Part shown: in pieces, positions 1 to 9,715 of the stretch
Layout of the letters: each line of letters opens with the position of its first letter
How positions within the stretch are numbered: the first letter of the stretch is position 1
Origin: Rhizobium sophorae
GTDB taxonomy: Bacteria; Pseudomonadota; Alphaproteobacteria; Rhizobiales; Rhizobiaceae
Length of the DNA: 64,000 nucleotides
Direction: 5' to 3'
Assembly (NCBI RefSeq): GCF_013087515.1
Contig: NZ_JABFCN010000002.1
Coordinates: 1 to 64,000, forward strand
Made by a program: the position numbers and the translations under genes
The notes under the pieces: model-generated
Seen by the model: only the letters and a program-made list of their open reading frames with translations
The model's database searches: none
What the model was told of the DNA's origin: nothing

Positions 1-9
1 ATGCAGCAA

Positions 10-249
10 CTACTTCGCCAATGCCGGATACGCTTCCGTCAAAACCTGAAAGGCTCTAGGGCCGTAGCCATCACTGTTGCGGGCACGCGCCGTTGCACCC
101 GACACTTTCGCGAGCACGGCTACATCCTTTAGAGTCGGCAATTTCCGAACCACTTCACCTTCACACTCCAAAGAATGACGCCCCGTCCCATACGATCTCA
201 AGACAAAATCGAAGTCTCTGACGTTTTCAGTCAGCACGCTCGCGCCCAT
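10..249 (-). pseudogene. Composite relic: PIN/VapC-like tail next to LacI-like HTH head
   Basis: The open frame reads GASVLTENVRDFDF at its start, which resembles the C-terminal end of VapC-type PIN toxins. About ten codons later it reads LPTLKDVAVLAKVSGAT followed by NSDGY, which resembles the DNA-binding head of LacI-family repressors. In the repressor family the next residues are VSRVLN; here they are ARARN, so the recognition helix is damaged and the frame soon stops. Neither part is complete. I read it as two gene scraps joined by deletion, not as a functional gene. Both family assignments are from motif memory only. Confidence 0.35.
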
Positions 250-384
250 CGGCTTGCCTGCGGGAAAACAAGAGCGGCATTGCCGAAACAGCGCTTATGT
301 CCTCCCCTTGGCATTTCGAGGTCGAGACCTGAAGCCCTTTCGAGGCCGGATCCTATATGCTTGATCCAAGGCTCTGAACTGCAG

Positions 385-2151
385 TCAGTGTTCGGGCAAT
401 CCGGCTTGCCGCAATCCCTCGGCCGTTCGATCTGCCCATTGCGGTACCCCTTGAAACACGGGCCGCGCCAGATAGCGCTGGATCGTGAAGCCTGGCTCGA
501 ATGCCAGCACCTTCCTTGCGGCCCATCGAGCCGTCGTCAGATCACCACTCATCGCCGCCCAGGCAGTCATCATTCGGTAGGGCCACGTTACCTCTGGATG
601 TTTGTTGACTACCTCCCGGGCAATGGCAACAGCGTCGGAAAGGCAGCCTGCCATGGCCAATGAAAGGGCGAACCCCATCCTCATGTTGAACGCAAGCGGG
701 TCAGCCGGACTGAGCGTCAACGCGCGCTCGAACCGATCCCTGGCGCGATCAGGCTCACCTTTGTAGCTTGCAACCCAGCCAAATCTCGCCCATGCCCAGG
801 CATTGTTCGGATCGAGCGCCAGCGCGCTTTCAAGGTAAGCCGAAGCACGCTCCTGATCGCCGCAGTGGCTCAACGCTCCACCTGCCGCTGTCAGGGCAGC
901 CGGATCATCGTCGATGGAGCCCGCCGCAGCCTCGATAGCCCTAAGGGCGCGTTCCAGGTCCCGCTCCGGTTCTTCGGTCCAGATATAGCCGAGGTTCTGC
1001 GCATGACACCATGCGAGAAATGCATGGGCCCGGCCGTAAGCAGAGTCGATCGCGATGGCATCCTCTAGTAGCGGTATTGCCCGCCTGACAGCATCTTTGT
1101 TGTGACCCCAGAGGTGCGGGTAGGCGCGCATAACGAGGTCATAGGCGCGCAGATTGCTAGGCGGCTTGCGCTTCGACAGCTCGATTTCCGCGGTTCGAAT
1201 GGCTGGATGGATTGCGCCCGCGACCTGCGCTGCGATCCTGTCCTGGAACTCGAAGATATCCTCAGTCGCGCCTTCATAACGCTCGGACCAAAGCTGGGTC
1301 CGCATCTCCGCATCGACCAGTTGCACGGAAATACGCAGCCGATCCCCTCCCCTGCGGACAGTCCCTTCGACGACGTAAGTAACTCCAAGTTCCCTGCCAA
1401 CGTCACGCACGTCGACGAAACGTCCCTTGTAGGTGAAGGCGGACTGGCGGGCGATCACAAAAAAATCCCGAACACGGGAGAGGGCGGCGGTGATTTCCTC
1501 CACGACGCCGTCCACAAAGTACCCGTCGCTCTGACCACTGAGGTTGTCGAAGGGCATGACCACGATCGACGGCTGGTCCCTGCCGAAGCGGATCGCAAGT
1601 GATGGCCCGGATCCCACGTCACGCCCCTCAGGCGTCGCTTGCGGCCAGTCGACCCGAAACACAGAAATCGGTCTCGGGATGTTCTTCAAGGCCCGATCGC
1701 CAAGGCTGGTCAGCGTGAACGGTACCTTGCCGTCGAGATGTTCGCGTACCGACCCGGATATGCAGATGCCTGACGGCGCGGCCATCTCCTGCAAGCGCGC
1801 CGCGATGTTGACGCCATCGCCTAGCAGATCGTCGCCTGACACAACCACGTCACCAAGATTGACGCCGATGCGAAATTTCAAGCGCCGATCGATCGGGAGG
1901 TCTTCCGAGACGCTGACCACGCTACGCTGGATTTCAACCGCGCACCGGACCGCCTGGACAGCACTCAGGAACTCCGCGACAAGGCCGTCACCTGCGCTGC
2001 CGAAGATACGGCCACCATGCTCGCGCACCAACTCGGCGATCCGACTGTGGCACAAATTGAGTGCACGGACCGTGCTCTCCTCGTCCAGCGCCGTAAGGCG
2101 GCTGAAGCCGGCAACATCGGTGGAAAGGATGGCTGCAAGCTTTCGATCCAC
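385..2151 (-). CDS. Class III adenylate/guanylate cyclase with TolB-like and TPR regions
   Basis: About 588 residues. The N-terminal 165 residues form a class III nucleotide cyclase domain, with the metal motif STDVAGFSRL near residue 10, GSAGDGL and the DGVNIAARLQ segment. A middle part beginning near PSIVVMPFDNLSG resembles the TolB-like region common in rhizobial cyclases. The C-terminal third has TPR-like helices (AWARFGWVASYKGEPDRA). It should make cAMP from ATP in the cytosol, with the TPRs as a protein-interaction platform. An upstream extension to 2310 is open, but the GTG at 2151 is preceded by AGGAG (2162-2166, ten-base spacing) and begins exactly where homology starts. It is monocistronic and faces away from the next operon only by orientation of its own promoter. 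Substrate and signal cannot be read from sequence. Confidence 0.88.
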   Translation of the reverse strand: MDRKLAAILSTDVAGFSRLTALDEESTVRALNLCHSRIAELVREHGGRIFGSAGDGLVAEFLSAVQAVRCAVEIQRSVVSVSEDLPIDRRLKFRIGVNLGDVVVSGDDLLGDGVNIAARLQEMAAPSGICISGSVREHLDGKVPFTLTSLGDRALKNIPRPISVFRVDWPQATPEGRDVGSGPSLAIRFGRDQPSIVVMPFDNLSGQSDGYFVDGVVEEITAALSRVRDFFVIARQSAFTYKGRFVDVRDVGRELGVTYVVEGTVRRGGDRLRISVQLVDAEMRTQLWSERYEGATEDIFEFQDRIAAQVAGAIHPAIRTAEIELSKRKPPSNLRAYDLVMRAYPHLWGHNKDAVRRAIPLLEDAIAIDSAYGRAHAFLAWCHAQNLGYIWTEEPERDLERALRAIEAAAGSIDDDPAALTAAGGALSHCGDQERASAYLESALALDPNNAWAWARFGWVASYKGEPDRARDRFERALTLSPADPLAFNMRMGFALSLAMAGCLSDAVAIAREVVNKHPEVTWPYRMMTAWAAMSGDLTTARWAARKVLAFEPGFTIQRYLARPVFQGVPQWADRTAEGLRQAGLPEH

Positions 2152-2369
2152 AGCGGTGACACTCCTGCGACGAGCAATATCGTTGCGTAAATATGCGCGC
2201 GTTGAGCAAGCAATTACATTGAGAACGGCGGTTTTTGCCACCGAATGCAGACGTCCCAACCGCCCCGTCAAGCCGCCATTGACGTTCACACTTCTCCGAT
2301 GTGGCGACACGAATCAGGCCTGGCCGGCTCGCACCGGTCGACGAAGAAGCTACGTGCGAGACGTAGCAG

Positions 2370-3440
2370 CTAATAGCCGGTCATTTCAAGATATCCGACA
2401 CCTGACGCGGAGCCTGTGAAGTTAATCGGCCCCTCCCAATAAGGCGTAGAGGTCGCCATCCAGGACTGCTCGTTCAGCGGTTTCGTCGTGATATCGAGCG
2501 ACTTACCCGGCACGCGTATACGCCACTCTACCGGCATCCGGCGCCCATCGACCGTTGCCTTCCGCGTCGGCTCCAGTTGAACGTCGTCTTTCGACAAAGG
2601 TGTCGTTCGGCCATCCGCGGATATCCAGTTCGCGGAGATGAACCCGTCCTTGTCATCACGCAGGCGAAAAGCCATCAGCTTGTCACCCGAATCCAGATGC
2701 AGTGAGAACCAGTCCCATCCGGTCTGATTGGACGCGAGCGGCTGCGACGACCACTCTCGATCCAGCCAGGCTTTGCCGGTGACTTCGACCGGCGCTCCGG
2801 ACATCGAGATTGTCCCCGCCACCTCATAGAAGGGCTGCGAGTAGTAGTAGCTCGCCTGTCCGTTCGCGGACTTCACGGAAAAGCCGTTGTCACCCTGAAG
2901 AACGAGCGGCCCGTTGGCCCTGAGGTCTAAGGAATAGCTGAAGTCTGTCCCGCCGGCGGAGACTGAAAGGTTGCCAAAGGCGTCAGAGCCGGTTCGCGCG
3001 CTACCCTCCATCAGCCAGTCGTCTATCCACGCCCGAAATGGCGTTGCGGCAACGCCCGCCTGCCCGACCCCTCCCCGGCCCAAGCGCTCCGCAACATACT
3101 GATGGCCTTGAGTGGTGATCGCTGCGTGCCCGATCCAGATCTGCGGATCCGCAAAACCTGCCTTGTCTCCCGGAGCCAGCGCAGAGCGAAAGAGCGTCCA
3201 CTGCGCTCCATATTGCTTGCCGTCGTCACCGGTGAGATTGGCGGTCACATACCACCACTCGATGCGATAATCAGGATGAGCGCCGTGATCGGCGGGGAAA
3301 GAAAGAAAAGAGCCCCGCGCAGGGACCGCAAAACCTTGCGCATCCGATCCCAATCCGGCGAAGCCTTGCGCAAATGTCTGACCGCTTACGCTGATCATAG
3401 CCGCCGCTATCAGGACAGAGACCGACTTCCTACCGTTCAT
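2370..3440 (-). CDS. AttH/CrtC lipocalin-like secreted protein (ABC exporter partner)
   Basis: 356 residues with a clear signal peptide ending in GQTFAQG, so probably periplasmic. The body contains PADHGAHPDYRIEWWYVT and DREWSSQPL motifs, typical of the AttH/carotenoid 1,2-hydratase-like lipocalin family. It is the third gene of an operon and overlaps the upstream permease by 11 bases. AttH proteins are regularly encoded next to an FtsX-type permease and a LolD-like ATPase, as in the Agrobacterium att genes, so a role in handling a lipid or hydrophobic cargo at the outer face of the inner membrane is likely. A carotenoid hydratase role is not supported, because no carotenoid genes are near. 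Confidence 0.85.
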   Translation of the reverse strand: MNGRKSVSVLIAAAMISVSGQTFAQGFAGLGSDAQGFAVPARGSFLSFPADHGAHPDYRIEWWYVTANLTGDDGKQYGAQWTLFRSALAPGDKAGFADPQIWIGHAAITTQGHQYVAERLGRGGVGQAGVAATPFRAWIDDWLMEGSARTGSDAFGNLSVSAGGTDFSYSLDLRANGPLVLQGDNGFSVKSANGQASYYYSQPFYEVAGTISMSGAPVEVTGKAWLDREWSSQPLASNQTGWDWFSLHLDSGDKLMAFRLRDDKDGFISANWISADGRTTPLSKDDVQLEPTRKATVDGRRMPVEWRIRVPGKSLDITTKPLNEQSWMATSTPYWEGPINFTGSASGVGYLEMTGY

Positions 3441-5832
3441 TGGCGAAAACCCTCAGCAGGTCGGCAGGATTGATCGAGGCCAAACGCCGAACCGGCACCA
3501 GCACCGACAGCAATGCAGCGACGAGAGCAATTGCACCCAGCCAAAGCCAATCCATTGGAAACACCATCATTGGCAATCGCCAACCAAAGGCCTCCACGTT
3601 CACGATCGCAAGCAGGACCCATGCCAGGGCAAGACCGACGGGGATCGCAGCCACAAATGTTGCCAGCCAGAGTGCAAGTGTCCGGGCAACCTCATAGAGC
3701 GCAAGATCCCGTCGCCGCACACCCATTGCCCACACCGGAGCGAGCTGAGGAAGCCGAATGCCAGACAGCGTCAGGAGACTTGAGAACATCGCAAATCCTG
3801 CCACAGCAAGGGTAAGGACGTTCAACGCGCCCGTCACCTTGAATGTCTGATCGAAGATGGCTCTCGATTGCCGCTTAAGCGACGCCTGGTCAACGATTGC
3901 GCTATCTGGCAGACCAAACTCTTCGACCAACTGGCGCTTGAGATCCTGGGCTCGCTCGGGAGCCACTCGGACACCGTAGCGAAGTTTCGGGACATCGGGG
4001 TAGTGGTCGACCAGGCTATTGATGCCGACGATCACTTGTCCATTCGGGTTCCCATAGTCCGAGTACACGCCGACCACGGTTGTGCTCCAGCCTCCAGGCA
4101 TGAACAACGGCTGCCCGATCTTTGCTTCGACGCGACGCCACATCTGTTCATTGATGAGAGCACCCTGCCCGGCGGCGATCTTATCCCAAACGTCATTGTC
4201 GGAAGCGATCAAGGGCCAGTGCTCCCGGTAGGTCGAATCGTCTGCGACACCAAAGATCTGGATCTGTTCGCCATGCACCTCGCCGTCGACACTCCAGATG
4301 GGAAGGAGCGCCGTAGAGCGTTGCGGAAGCCATCCCCTAAGCCGCGCAGCTTCCTCCTCATCCTTGGCGGTCACGTAAAGCTCGGCGGCTAGGCGCTGAT
4401 CCAGCCATCCGACGAACGTCAGCCGGAAACTGGATACCATCGTGCCAACACCGATGTTCGCCGACAATGCCAGCAGCAGAGCCATCAAAGCCAGCGACAG
4501 GCCGGGAAGCTGTATGCGGGTGTCGGCCCAGAACCATTCCATGAGGACGCTCCGTGCCAATTGCTGCGCTTTGGTCAGGATGACGGCAAGAAGTCCAGGT
4601 AGCACCAGAGCTGTTCCAAGAAGCAGGCAGCCAAGTACCGCAAAACCCGCCACCAGCCCGGACGCGGTAATCGCCAGGATAGCAGCCAAGATCAGCAGGA
4701 TTCCACCCGCGCCGGCTTGAAAGGCAAGCGATCTGGCCGACTCTCTTGCCCAGGCTCGCGGCTGGGCGGCGGCCAAAATCGGCAGCTTCCAAACCCGCCA
4801 CAGGCTCTGAGCTGACGAGACAGCGGTTCCTCCGAGAGCAATCGCCAATCCAGCCAGCCACCACTCCGGCCGAATGGATAGCGAGCCTGACACATTTGCG
4901 CCGTAGAGGCCCCTGAGGGTCGCGGCGACGCCCGGCATCAGGAGCAATGCAATGACGTAGCCGAGTATGACGCCGATCAAACCGGATATCAGCGCCAGCA
5001 CCGAAAGCTCGATCAGGAGTATCGTGGTCAATGCTCGAAGCGAGAGACCAAGCGACCTGAGTGTACGAAAAGTGCCTCGACGCTGTTCAAAGGTCAGGCC
5101 CGTGGCCGAATACACGATGAAGAGCCCGACGATGAACGAAAGGAAGCCGAAGGCGGTCAAGTTGAGGTGGAAGCTGTCTGTGAGGCGATCGACGTCCGGT
5201 TGTTCAGCCGGTTCGCGGATCGTCAATCCCGCCTGATCTATTGCTTCGGCGGAAATCTCTTGATCGGCTGCGACCACCAAGCGGTCGATCTTCCCGCGGT
5301 TGTCGAGTAATCGATCAGCGACCGCTATGTCGACGAAGGCAGCACCGTCGGGAACCTTGCCATCGACTTTGATGTTCATGTCCGTGGCGCCACGGAGCCG
5401 CTCGGCAGTGGCGCTCGACACAAGCAACTGTCCGCGGCCTGAAAAGAAGGCCGATAGGTCCGGGTTGCTGGTGAGGGTCTCGTTCCGGTTGTCCCTTGGC
5501 ATGGTCAGAGGTTCGATACCAACCAATCTTATCCTTGTGCTTCCAAACCGGTAGTTGCCCTCAATCACCGGCGAAACATTCAGACCCGCTCGACGTAGGC
5601 TGCCATAGACCTCAGTCGCTATGCCGTCACCGTCCTTGCCGACGATCTGCCGGAGGTTGCCTTGCTCCAGAACCGAAGCCGCTCGGGCATAGCTCGCCTT
5701 AGCCTCGGCGTTGATCGCCTGAACGCCGGACCAGAGAGCCGTCGCAAGCGCAATCCCCATGACCAGCGTCAGAAGCTGGACAGGTCTCCGACGCCAGTGC
5801 GACAGCAGGGCAACGAATGCAACGAAGTTCAT
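3430..5832 (-). CDS. FtsX/MacB-type ABC transporter permease
   Basis: 800 residues. An N-terminal membrane anchor (LVMGIALATALWSGVQA) is followed by a periplasmic domain, then three membrane segments near residues 215-345. A second set of segments spans about 365-450, then another periplasmic domain, and a C-terminal FtsX core near residues 665-790 ends in VPVRRLASINPADLLRVF. This duplicated layout is that of large lipoprotein- or lipid-handling permeases. The start overlaps the end of the ATPase gene by four bases (ATGA type), showing translational coupling. With the ATPase and the AttH-like protein it forms a three-gene export or extraction system. Substrate is unknown. Confidence 0.9.
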   Translation of the reverse strand: MNFVAFVALLSHWRRRPVQLLTLVMGIALATALWSGVQAINAEAKASYARAASVLEQGNLRQIVGKDGDGIATEVYGSLRRAGLNVSPVIEGNYRFGSTRIRLVGIEPLTMPRDNRNETLTSNPDLSAFFSGRGQLLVSSATAERLRGATDMNIKVDGKVPDGAAFVDIAVADRLLDNRGKIDRLVVAADQEISAEAIDQAGLTIREPAEQPDVDRLTDSFHLNLTAFGFLSFIVGLFIVYSATGLTFEQRRGTFRTLRSLGLSLRALTTILLIELSVLALISGLIGVILGYVIALLLMPGVAATLRGLYGANVSGSLSIRPEWWLAGLAIALGGTAVSSAQSLWRVWKLPILAAAQPRAWARESARSLAFQAGAGGILLILAAILAITASGLVAGFAVLGCLLLGTALVLPGLLAVILTKAQQLARSVLMEWFWADTRIQLPGLSLALMALLLALSANIGVGTMVSSFRLTFVGWLDQRLAAELYVTAKDEEEAARLRGWLPQRSTALLPIWSVDGEVHGEQIQIFGVADDSTYREHWPLIASDNDVWDKIAAGQGALINEQMWRRVEAKIGQPLFMPGGWSTTVVGVYSDYGNPNGQVIVGINSLVDHYPDVPKLRYGVRVAPERAQDLKRQLVEEFGLPDSAIVDQASLKRQSRAIFDQTFKVTGALNVLTLAVAGFAMFSSLLTLSGIRLPQLAPVWAMGVRRRDLALYEVARTLALWLATFVAAIPVGLALAWVLLAIVNVEAFGWRLPMMVFPMDWLWLGAIALVAALLSVLVPVRRLASINPADLLRVFANER

Positions 5833-6488
5833 TCGGCAATCTTCCCACCGCGAAGGACCACCGTTCGGTCAAGACGAGCTGCTAGCCTCGTGGAGTGAGT
5901 GACGAGAAGCAGAGCCGATCCCACTGTCCGGGCGAGGCTGAGCATCAGATCGAGGACCGTATCGCCTGTTTGCTCATCCAGGTTGCCCGTTGGCTCGTCC
6001 GCAAGGATGAGAGGAGGTCGAGCAGCCAAGGTTCGCCCGATTGCAACGCGTTGCTGTTGGCCTCCGGAAAGCTGCTCGGGATATCGGGCGGTATATTCTT
6101 CCAGCCCCAGTTTCTCGACCAGCTGCGCTTCCCAAGCGTGATCGTACCGGTTTGCAAGCTTGGCGTGTAGAGAGATGTTGGCCGCGACGCTCAGGGATGG
6201 AATGAGGTTAAACTGTTGAAAAACAAGGCCGACCCTGGTTCTCCGGTATCGGGCCCGTTCGTTTTCTGCAAATAGCGCCAGATCGCTGCCATCCATCACG
6301 ACCGAGCCGGTGTCTGCACGGTCGAGCCCGCCTGCCAGATGCAGCAATGTGCTTTTGCCACTGCCGGACTCTCCAGTGAGCGCAACACTTTCGCCCGCAG
6401 CGACTTCCAGATCGACACCCTTCAGGATTTCGATCGGTCCCTCGGCAGTGGGATAGGACTTTCTAACGCCTGCGAGGGTGAGGATCAT
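5829..6488 (-). CDS. ABC transporter ATP-binding protein (LolD/MacB type)
   Basis: About 219 residues from ATG 6488 ([13 protein letters not shown]); the in-frame extension to 6524 lacks homology. Walker A is [16 protein letters not shown], the Q-loop is [13 protein letters not shown], the signature is [16 protein letters not shown] and Walker B is [13 protein letters not shown], all intact. It powers the adjacent permease from the cytosolic face. The length and the short loops match the LolD/MacB subfamily, which acts by mechanotransmission on FtsX-type permeases and does not import solutes. It is the first gene of the operon; about 230 bases upstream show no recognisable promoter. Confidence 0.92.
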   Translation of the reverse strand: MILTLAGVRKSYPTAEGPIEILKGVDLEVAAGESVALTGESGSGKSTLLHLAGGLDRADTGSVVMDGSDLALFAENERARYRRTRVGLVFQQFNLIPSLSVAANISLHAKLANRYDHAWEAQLVEKLGLEEYTARYPEQLSGGQQQRVAIGRTLAARPPLILADEPTGNLDEQTGDTVLDLMLSLARTVGSALLLVTHSTRLAARLDRTVVLRGGKIAE

Positions 6489-6720
6489 GTCGGTCTTCTC
6501 GAACACGGAGTTTGCAGAATGCAAAGACCACCGGTGACCTAAGAACTTTCGAGGGGGATCGCAAGATCCGTGCCAGAATTGGGCGACCGGCGACCAGGGT
6601 CGGGCTTGAGAGAACCGAGGATGTCATGGATAACACTGGGCGATCCTCCTCGGCGCGCTTGCCCTCGCATCGTCGAAGGTAGCCGGCTTGGTCGCCAAGA
6701 TTCACAGTGATCGTTGGCGT

Positions 6721-6913
6721 TCATGCCGCCGCGGCGACATTTGCTCCCATACGGCGAAGCTTAGCGGCGGCATCGTTGATCTCGTCCTCGTCGGCGGCGA
6801 TGATCAAATCGTAACCCTTTGAAGCAGCGATCTTGGCGAGTTCAAGGCCGATACCGCTCGATGCGCCTGTGACAACGGCGAGCCGATCTTCTTTTCTGTG
6901 CTTCCCATTTCAT
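6721..6913 (-). pseudogene. N-terminal relic of a short-chain dehydrogenase
   Basis: Read on the minus strand, this stretch encodes DRLAVVTGASSGIGLELA and then KGYDLIIAADEDEIN, the nucleotide-binding start of an SDR enzyme, but a stop follows after about 60 residues. The candidate ATG at 6913 (preceded by GAAGAAGAGG) is in a different frame from the Rossmann motif, so the gene is both frameshifted near its start and truncated. It lies 12 bases downstream of the alcohol dehydrogenase gene, suggesting that the intact ancestor was in the same operon. The flanking region 6525-6720 shows nothing recognisable. Confidence 0.6.
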
Positions 6914-6925
6914 CCTCTTCTTCCC

Positions 6926-8095
6926 TTATGGTTTGAGAACGACCTTGATGCAGCCGTCCTGCTTGTCACGGAAGGTCTTGTAGAGATCCGGTCCCTCTTC
7001 TAGCGATGCGCGATGGGTGATGATGAAGGATGGATCAATCTCCCCATTTTGAATTCGCTCCATCAGCAGTGGCAGATAATGCTGGACAGGCGTCTGGGCC
7101 ATGCGGAAGGTCAGGCCGCGATTGATTGCCGAGCCCATCGGAATCTTGTCGAGAAAGCCGCCATACACACCGACGATGGATACGGTGCCGAAATTGCGGC
7201 AGCAGTGGATCGCCTGGCGAAGCACGTGTGGACGGTCCGTTCCCATGAAGGTCGCGACCTTGATGCGGTCGATGCGCGAATCCCAGCTTGCCGAGGGCTC
7301 GGCCTCGGTCCCAACGGCGTCGATACAGGCGTCTGCGCCGCGGCCGTTGGTCAGCTCCATGATCCGGTCGTAGATGTCCTTGTCCATGAAATCGAGTGTG
7401 GTCGCCCCAGACCTTTCGGCGAGCGCAAGCCTCTCAGCGACAGTGTCGATCGCGATCACGCGTTCGGCTCCGAGGATGAAGGCCGATTTGATCGCCATTT
7501 GTCCGACCGGTCCACAGCCCCAGACGGCGATGGTATCGCCAGGCTGGATATTGCAGAAATCCGCCGCCATGTAGCCAGTTGGGAAGATGTCAGAAAGGAA
7601 CAGAACCTGCTCGTCGGAAAGATCATTCGGGACCTTGATTGGTCCGACGTCAGCGAAGGGAACGCGCAGGTATTCGGCCTGACCGCCACTGTAGCCGCCG
7701 AGCAAGTGCGTGTAGCCGAACAGGCCGGCGGGGGCACTACCCCACAGTTTCTTTGCTTTTGATGGATCGGGATTGCTGCGCTCGCAGCCCGAGAAATATC
7801 CCCTTATACAAAAGAAGCATTCGCCGCAGGAGATAGTGAAGGGAACGACGACACGGTCGCCGACTTTGAGTTTCCGATTGTCCTTTCCGACCTCGACGAC
7901 CTCACCCATGGTCTCGTGTCCCATGATATCGCCGCTACGCATGTCGGGCATGATGCCATTGTACAGATGCAGGTCGGAGCCGCAGATGGCGCAGGCAGTG
8001 ACCTTGATTATCGCGTCGCGACCATCCTCGATGTGCGGATCAGGCACGCTTTCGCATCGGATGTCGTGCTTGCCGTGCCATGTAAGTGCCTTCAT
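6926..8095 (-). CDS. Zinc-dependent alcohol dehydrogenase, formaldehyde-dehydrogenase-like
   Basis: 389 residues of the medium-chain dehydrogenase family. It has the catalytic zinc site [13 protein letters not shown] and [12 protein letters not shown], a structural zinc cluster [15 protein letters not shown], and the Rossmann motif [11 protein letters not shown]. The sequence most resembles glutathione-independent formaldehyde dehydrogenase-like enzymes, which oxidise small alcohols or aldehydes with NAD. Start ATG 8095 is chosen because GGGAGG lies six bases upstream and homology begins at MKALTWHG; the open extension to 8233 is not conserved. A GGAAC-N16-GGTT promoter lies about 56 bases upstream, pointing to general stress control. 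The precise substrate is uncertain. Confidence 0.9.
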   Translation of the reverse strand: MKALTWHGKHDIRCESVPDPHIEDGRDAIIKVTACAICGSDLHLYNGIMPDMRSGDIMGHETMGEVVEVGKDNRKLKVGDRVVVPFTISCGECFFCIRGYFSGCERSNPDPSKAKKLWGSAPAGLFGYTHLLGGYSGGQAEYLRVPFADVGPIKVPNDLSDEQVLFLSDIFPTGYMAADFCNIQPGDTIAVWGCGPVGQMAIKSAFILGAERVIAIDTVAERLALAERSGATTLDFMDKDIYDRIMELTNGRGADACIDAVGTEAEPSASWDSRIDRIKVATFMGTDRPHVLRQAIHCCRNFGTVSIVGVYGGFLDKIPMGSAINRGLTFRMAQTPVQHYLPLLMERIQNGEIDPSFIITHRASLEEGPDLYKTFRDKQDGCIKVVLKP

Positions 8096-8150
8096 GTCGT
8101 CCTCCCGATCAAGTGTTTCGGCGGCGCCTGAGCGCCGGCCTTCGGACGAC

Positions 8151-8175
8151 AACCATGTTATGCAGAAGTTGTTCC
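8151..8175 (-). promoter_or_regulatory. EcfG-type stress promoter for the alcohol dehydrogenase
   Basis: On the minus strand GGAAC (8175-8171) is followed after 16 bases by GGTT (8154-8151), matching the general-stress sigma consensus. The ATG of the dehydrogenase lies 56 bases downstream. Confidence 0.65.
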
Positions 8176-8403
8176 AGAATCGGGGAACGGTCGGATGGCG
8201 GCGGCGCCATCGGCAACACCACATCGAGGCCAATTTCGCGCCGGGTCAGCAATTGGCATCACATGGACCGTGATGGTAACATCGGGCAACGATTCCGTGG
8301 TTCCTGCCGGTGAGAATCCGGCTGCAGTGGTTCGGCGGCATCTTTTCCCCGTTCGTGCTACAAATGGTCCTCATAAAATCGTGTCGTAGGGGGTCCCGAT
8401 CGT

Positions 8404-9507
8404 TCAAGGGCCGTCAGACAAATCCCCTTGGCGATCACCGGGCTCCACCGTTTGCGCCGCCAAGGCACCGTTATACAGAGGTAGAGGGGCAGATGGGACC
8501 TCAATGTCGATAAGGAGCCCTTCATCCGACCAGGTTTTCTCGAGATGCCCTTTAAGCTGCTTTTCGACCATTGCGCCGACGATCACCGTGCCAAAACCTC
8601 GTTTGGCTGATTTAGGCGGAGCGTCGACGCCCACCTCTTGCCATCGGATGCTAAAGCCCGCCCCGGACGGTCCGGGCTTCCAACTGATTGAAAGTCTGCC
8701 TTGCGCAACGGCAAGTGCACCGTGATGGGCTGCGTTGACGGCGAGCTCATGGAACACGAGCGCGAGGGGCTGGACGAATGGCGCAGGCATTTTGATATCC
8801 GGCCCGCTAAAGAAGGTGCGAGTGGTCGCGAACGGTGTCACCTGTTGGCGAATGAGTTCCTCAAGAGAAATGCTTGTCCATCTCCGTGCAGCAAGCAAGG
8901 TATGGGCACGGGCGAGCGCCTGCACGCGATGTTGGATAGCGGCGGCGTAAAGGGCGGGGTCATCGGCGTTGCTCAAGCGGACGATGCTATCGACGATCGC
9001 CAGGACGTTCTTGGATCGGTGGTCGACTTCCATCAGCAGGCGGTGCTCGGAGGCTTCCAATGCCTCGATACGCCGGTATTCCGTCATGTCGATTTGAGAT
9101 CCAAAGAAATACAGGATCCTTCCGTCATCCCCATGGATAGGACTTAGATGCAAGCGATTCCAGAACTGCTCACCGCTCTTCTTATAATTGAGGATCTCGA
9201 CGCTGACCTCGCGCTCGCCGGCTATAGCCGCATGAATTTCGGCCACAGCAATCGGAGACGTCGCGGGACCCTGCAGGAAACGACAGTTGCGGCCTAGCAC
9301 TTCTTGGGATTCGTAACCTGTCAGTTCAAGGAATGCCTTGTTTGCAAGGGCGATTGGCAGATCGGGCTTACGGGCGTCAGTGACAACCATTGGCATCCTG
9401 GTGCGTTCAAATGCGATCGCTGCCAACTCCTTCCGATCGGCTGAAGCTGCTTTTGAAGATGCGGAAGGCAAATCCCCGTGAAGTTTTTCTCTCGAATGGC
9501 CTGTCAT
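8404..9507 (-). CDS. LOV-domain HWE-family sensor histidine kinase (blue-light type)
   Basis: About 367 residues. Residues roughly 30-150 form a PAS domain of LOV subtype: GRNCRFLQGP contains the cysteine that forms a flavin adduct under blue light, and YKKSGEQFWN follows. The kinase part is of the HWE family, with the histidine box in VDHRSKNVLAIVDS, the N-box FHELAVNAAHHGAL, the WQE motif and GFGTVI. The expected activity is light-dependent autophosphorylation and transfer to a response regulator. LOV-HWE kinases are known inputs to the general stress response in Brucella and related bacteria. ATG 9507 is preferred over a TTG at 9615, but its ribosome site (GGAAG, one base away) is poor. 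A weak GGAAA-N17-CGTT match lies at 9540-9565. No cognate regulator is adjacent. Confidence 0.9.
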   Translation of the reverse strand: MTGHSREKLHGDLPSASSKAASADRKELAAIAFERTRMPMVVTDARKPDLPIALANKAFLELTGYESQEVLGRNCRFLQGPATSPIAVAEIHAAIAGEREVSVEILNYKKSGEQFWNRLHLSPIHGDDGRILYFFGSQIDMTEYRRIEALEASEHRLLMEVDHRSKNVLAIVDSIVRLSNADDPALYAAAIQHRVQALARAHTLLAARRWTSISLEELIRQQVTPFATTRTFFSGPDIKMPAPFVQPLALVFHELAVNAAHHGALAVAQGRLSISWKPGPSGAGFSIRWQEVGVDAPPKSAKRGFGTVIVGAMVEKQLKGHLEKTWSDEGLLIDIEVPSAPLPLYNGALAAQTVEPGDRQGDLSDGP

Positions 9508-9539
9508 GCTTCCACGCTCACTGTAAGACGTCGGCTGAT

Positions 9540-9565
9540 AACGTGGCTTGCGTATCTTTGTTTCC
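9540..9565 (-). promoter_or_regulatory. Weak EcfG-like promoter upstream of the LOV kinase
   Basis: On the minus strand GGAAA (9565-9561) and CGTT (9543-9540) are separated by 17 bases. The last base of the -35 deviates from GGAAC, so this is only suggestive. Confidence 0.25.
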
Positions 9566-9715
9566 GAGAAGGTTGTGTGGCTTAAGCGATTGCTCCTCCG
9601 GGACTTGCCGGACAACGTGTCACGGCTTCGGCCTTTGCCAACGCGACGGCGTCCGGTATAAAATCAGGATGAGGCCTTTCAGCCTTGCAGGCCCTGAAAG
9701 GATCGAGCGCACCAT

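Noticed and set aside
1544..2419. A 291-codon plus-strand open frame opposite the cyclase gene
   Set aside because: Low-complexity Ser/Arg/Thr composition typical of antisense frames, and the minus strand has a full cyclase domain.
2370..3440. Carotenoid 1,2-hydratase (CrtC) function for the lipocalin-like protein
   Set aside because: The fold matches, but the operon with an ABC exporter and the lack of carotenoid genes favour the AttH-type role.
8275..8345. A riboswitch-like segment (GGTTCCTGCCGGTGAGAATC and GGC pairs) resembling part of a cobalamin or FMN element
   Set aside because: The conserved cobalamin box and the FMN core are not present around it, and neither flanking gene is a vitamin gene. 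Chance similarity is more likely.
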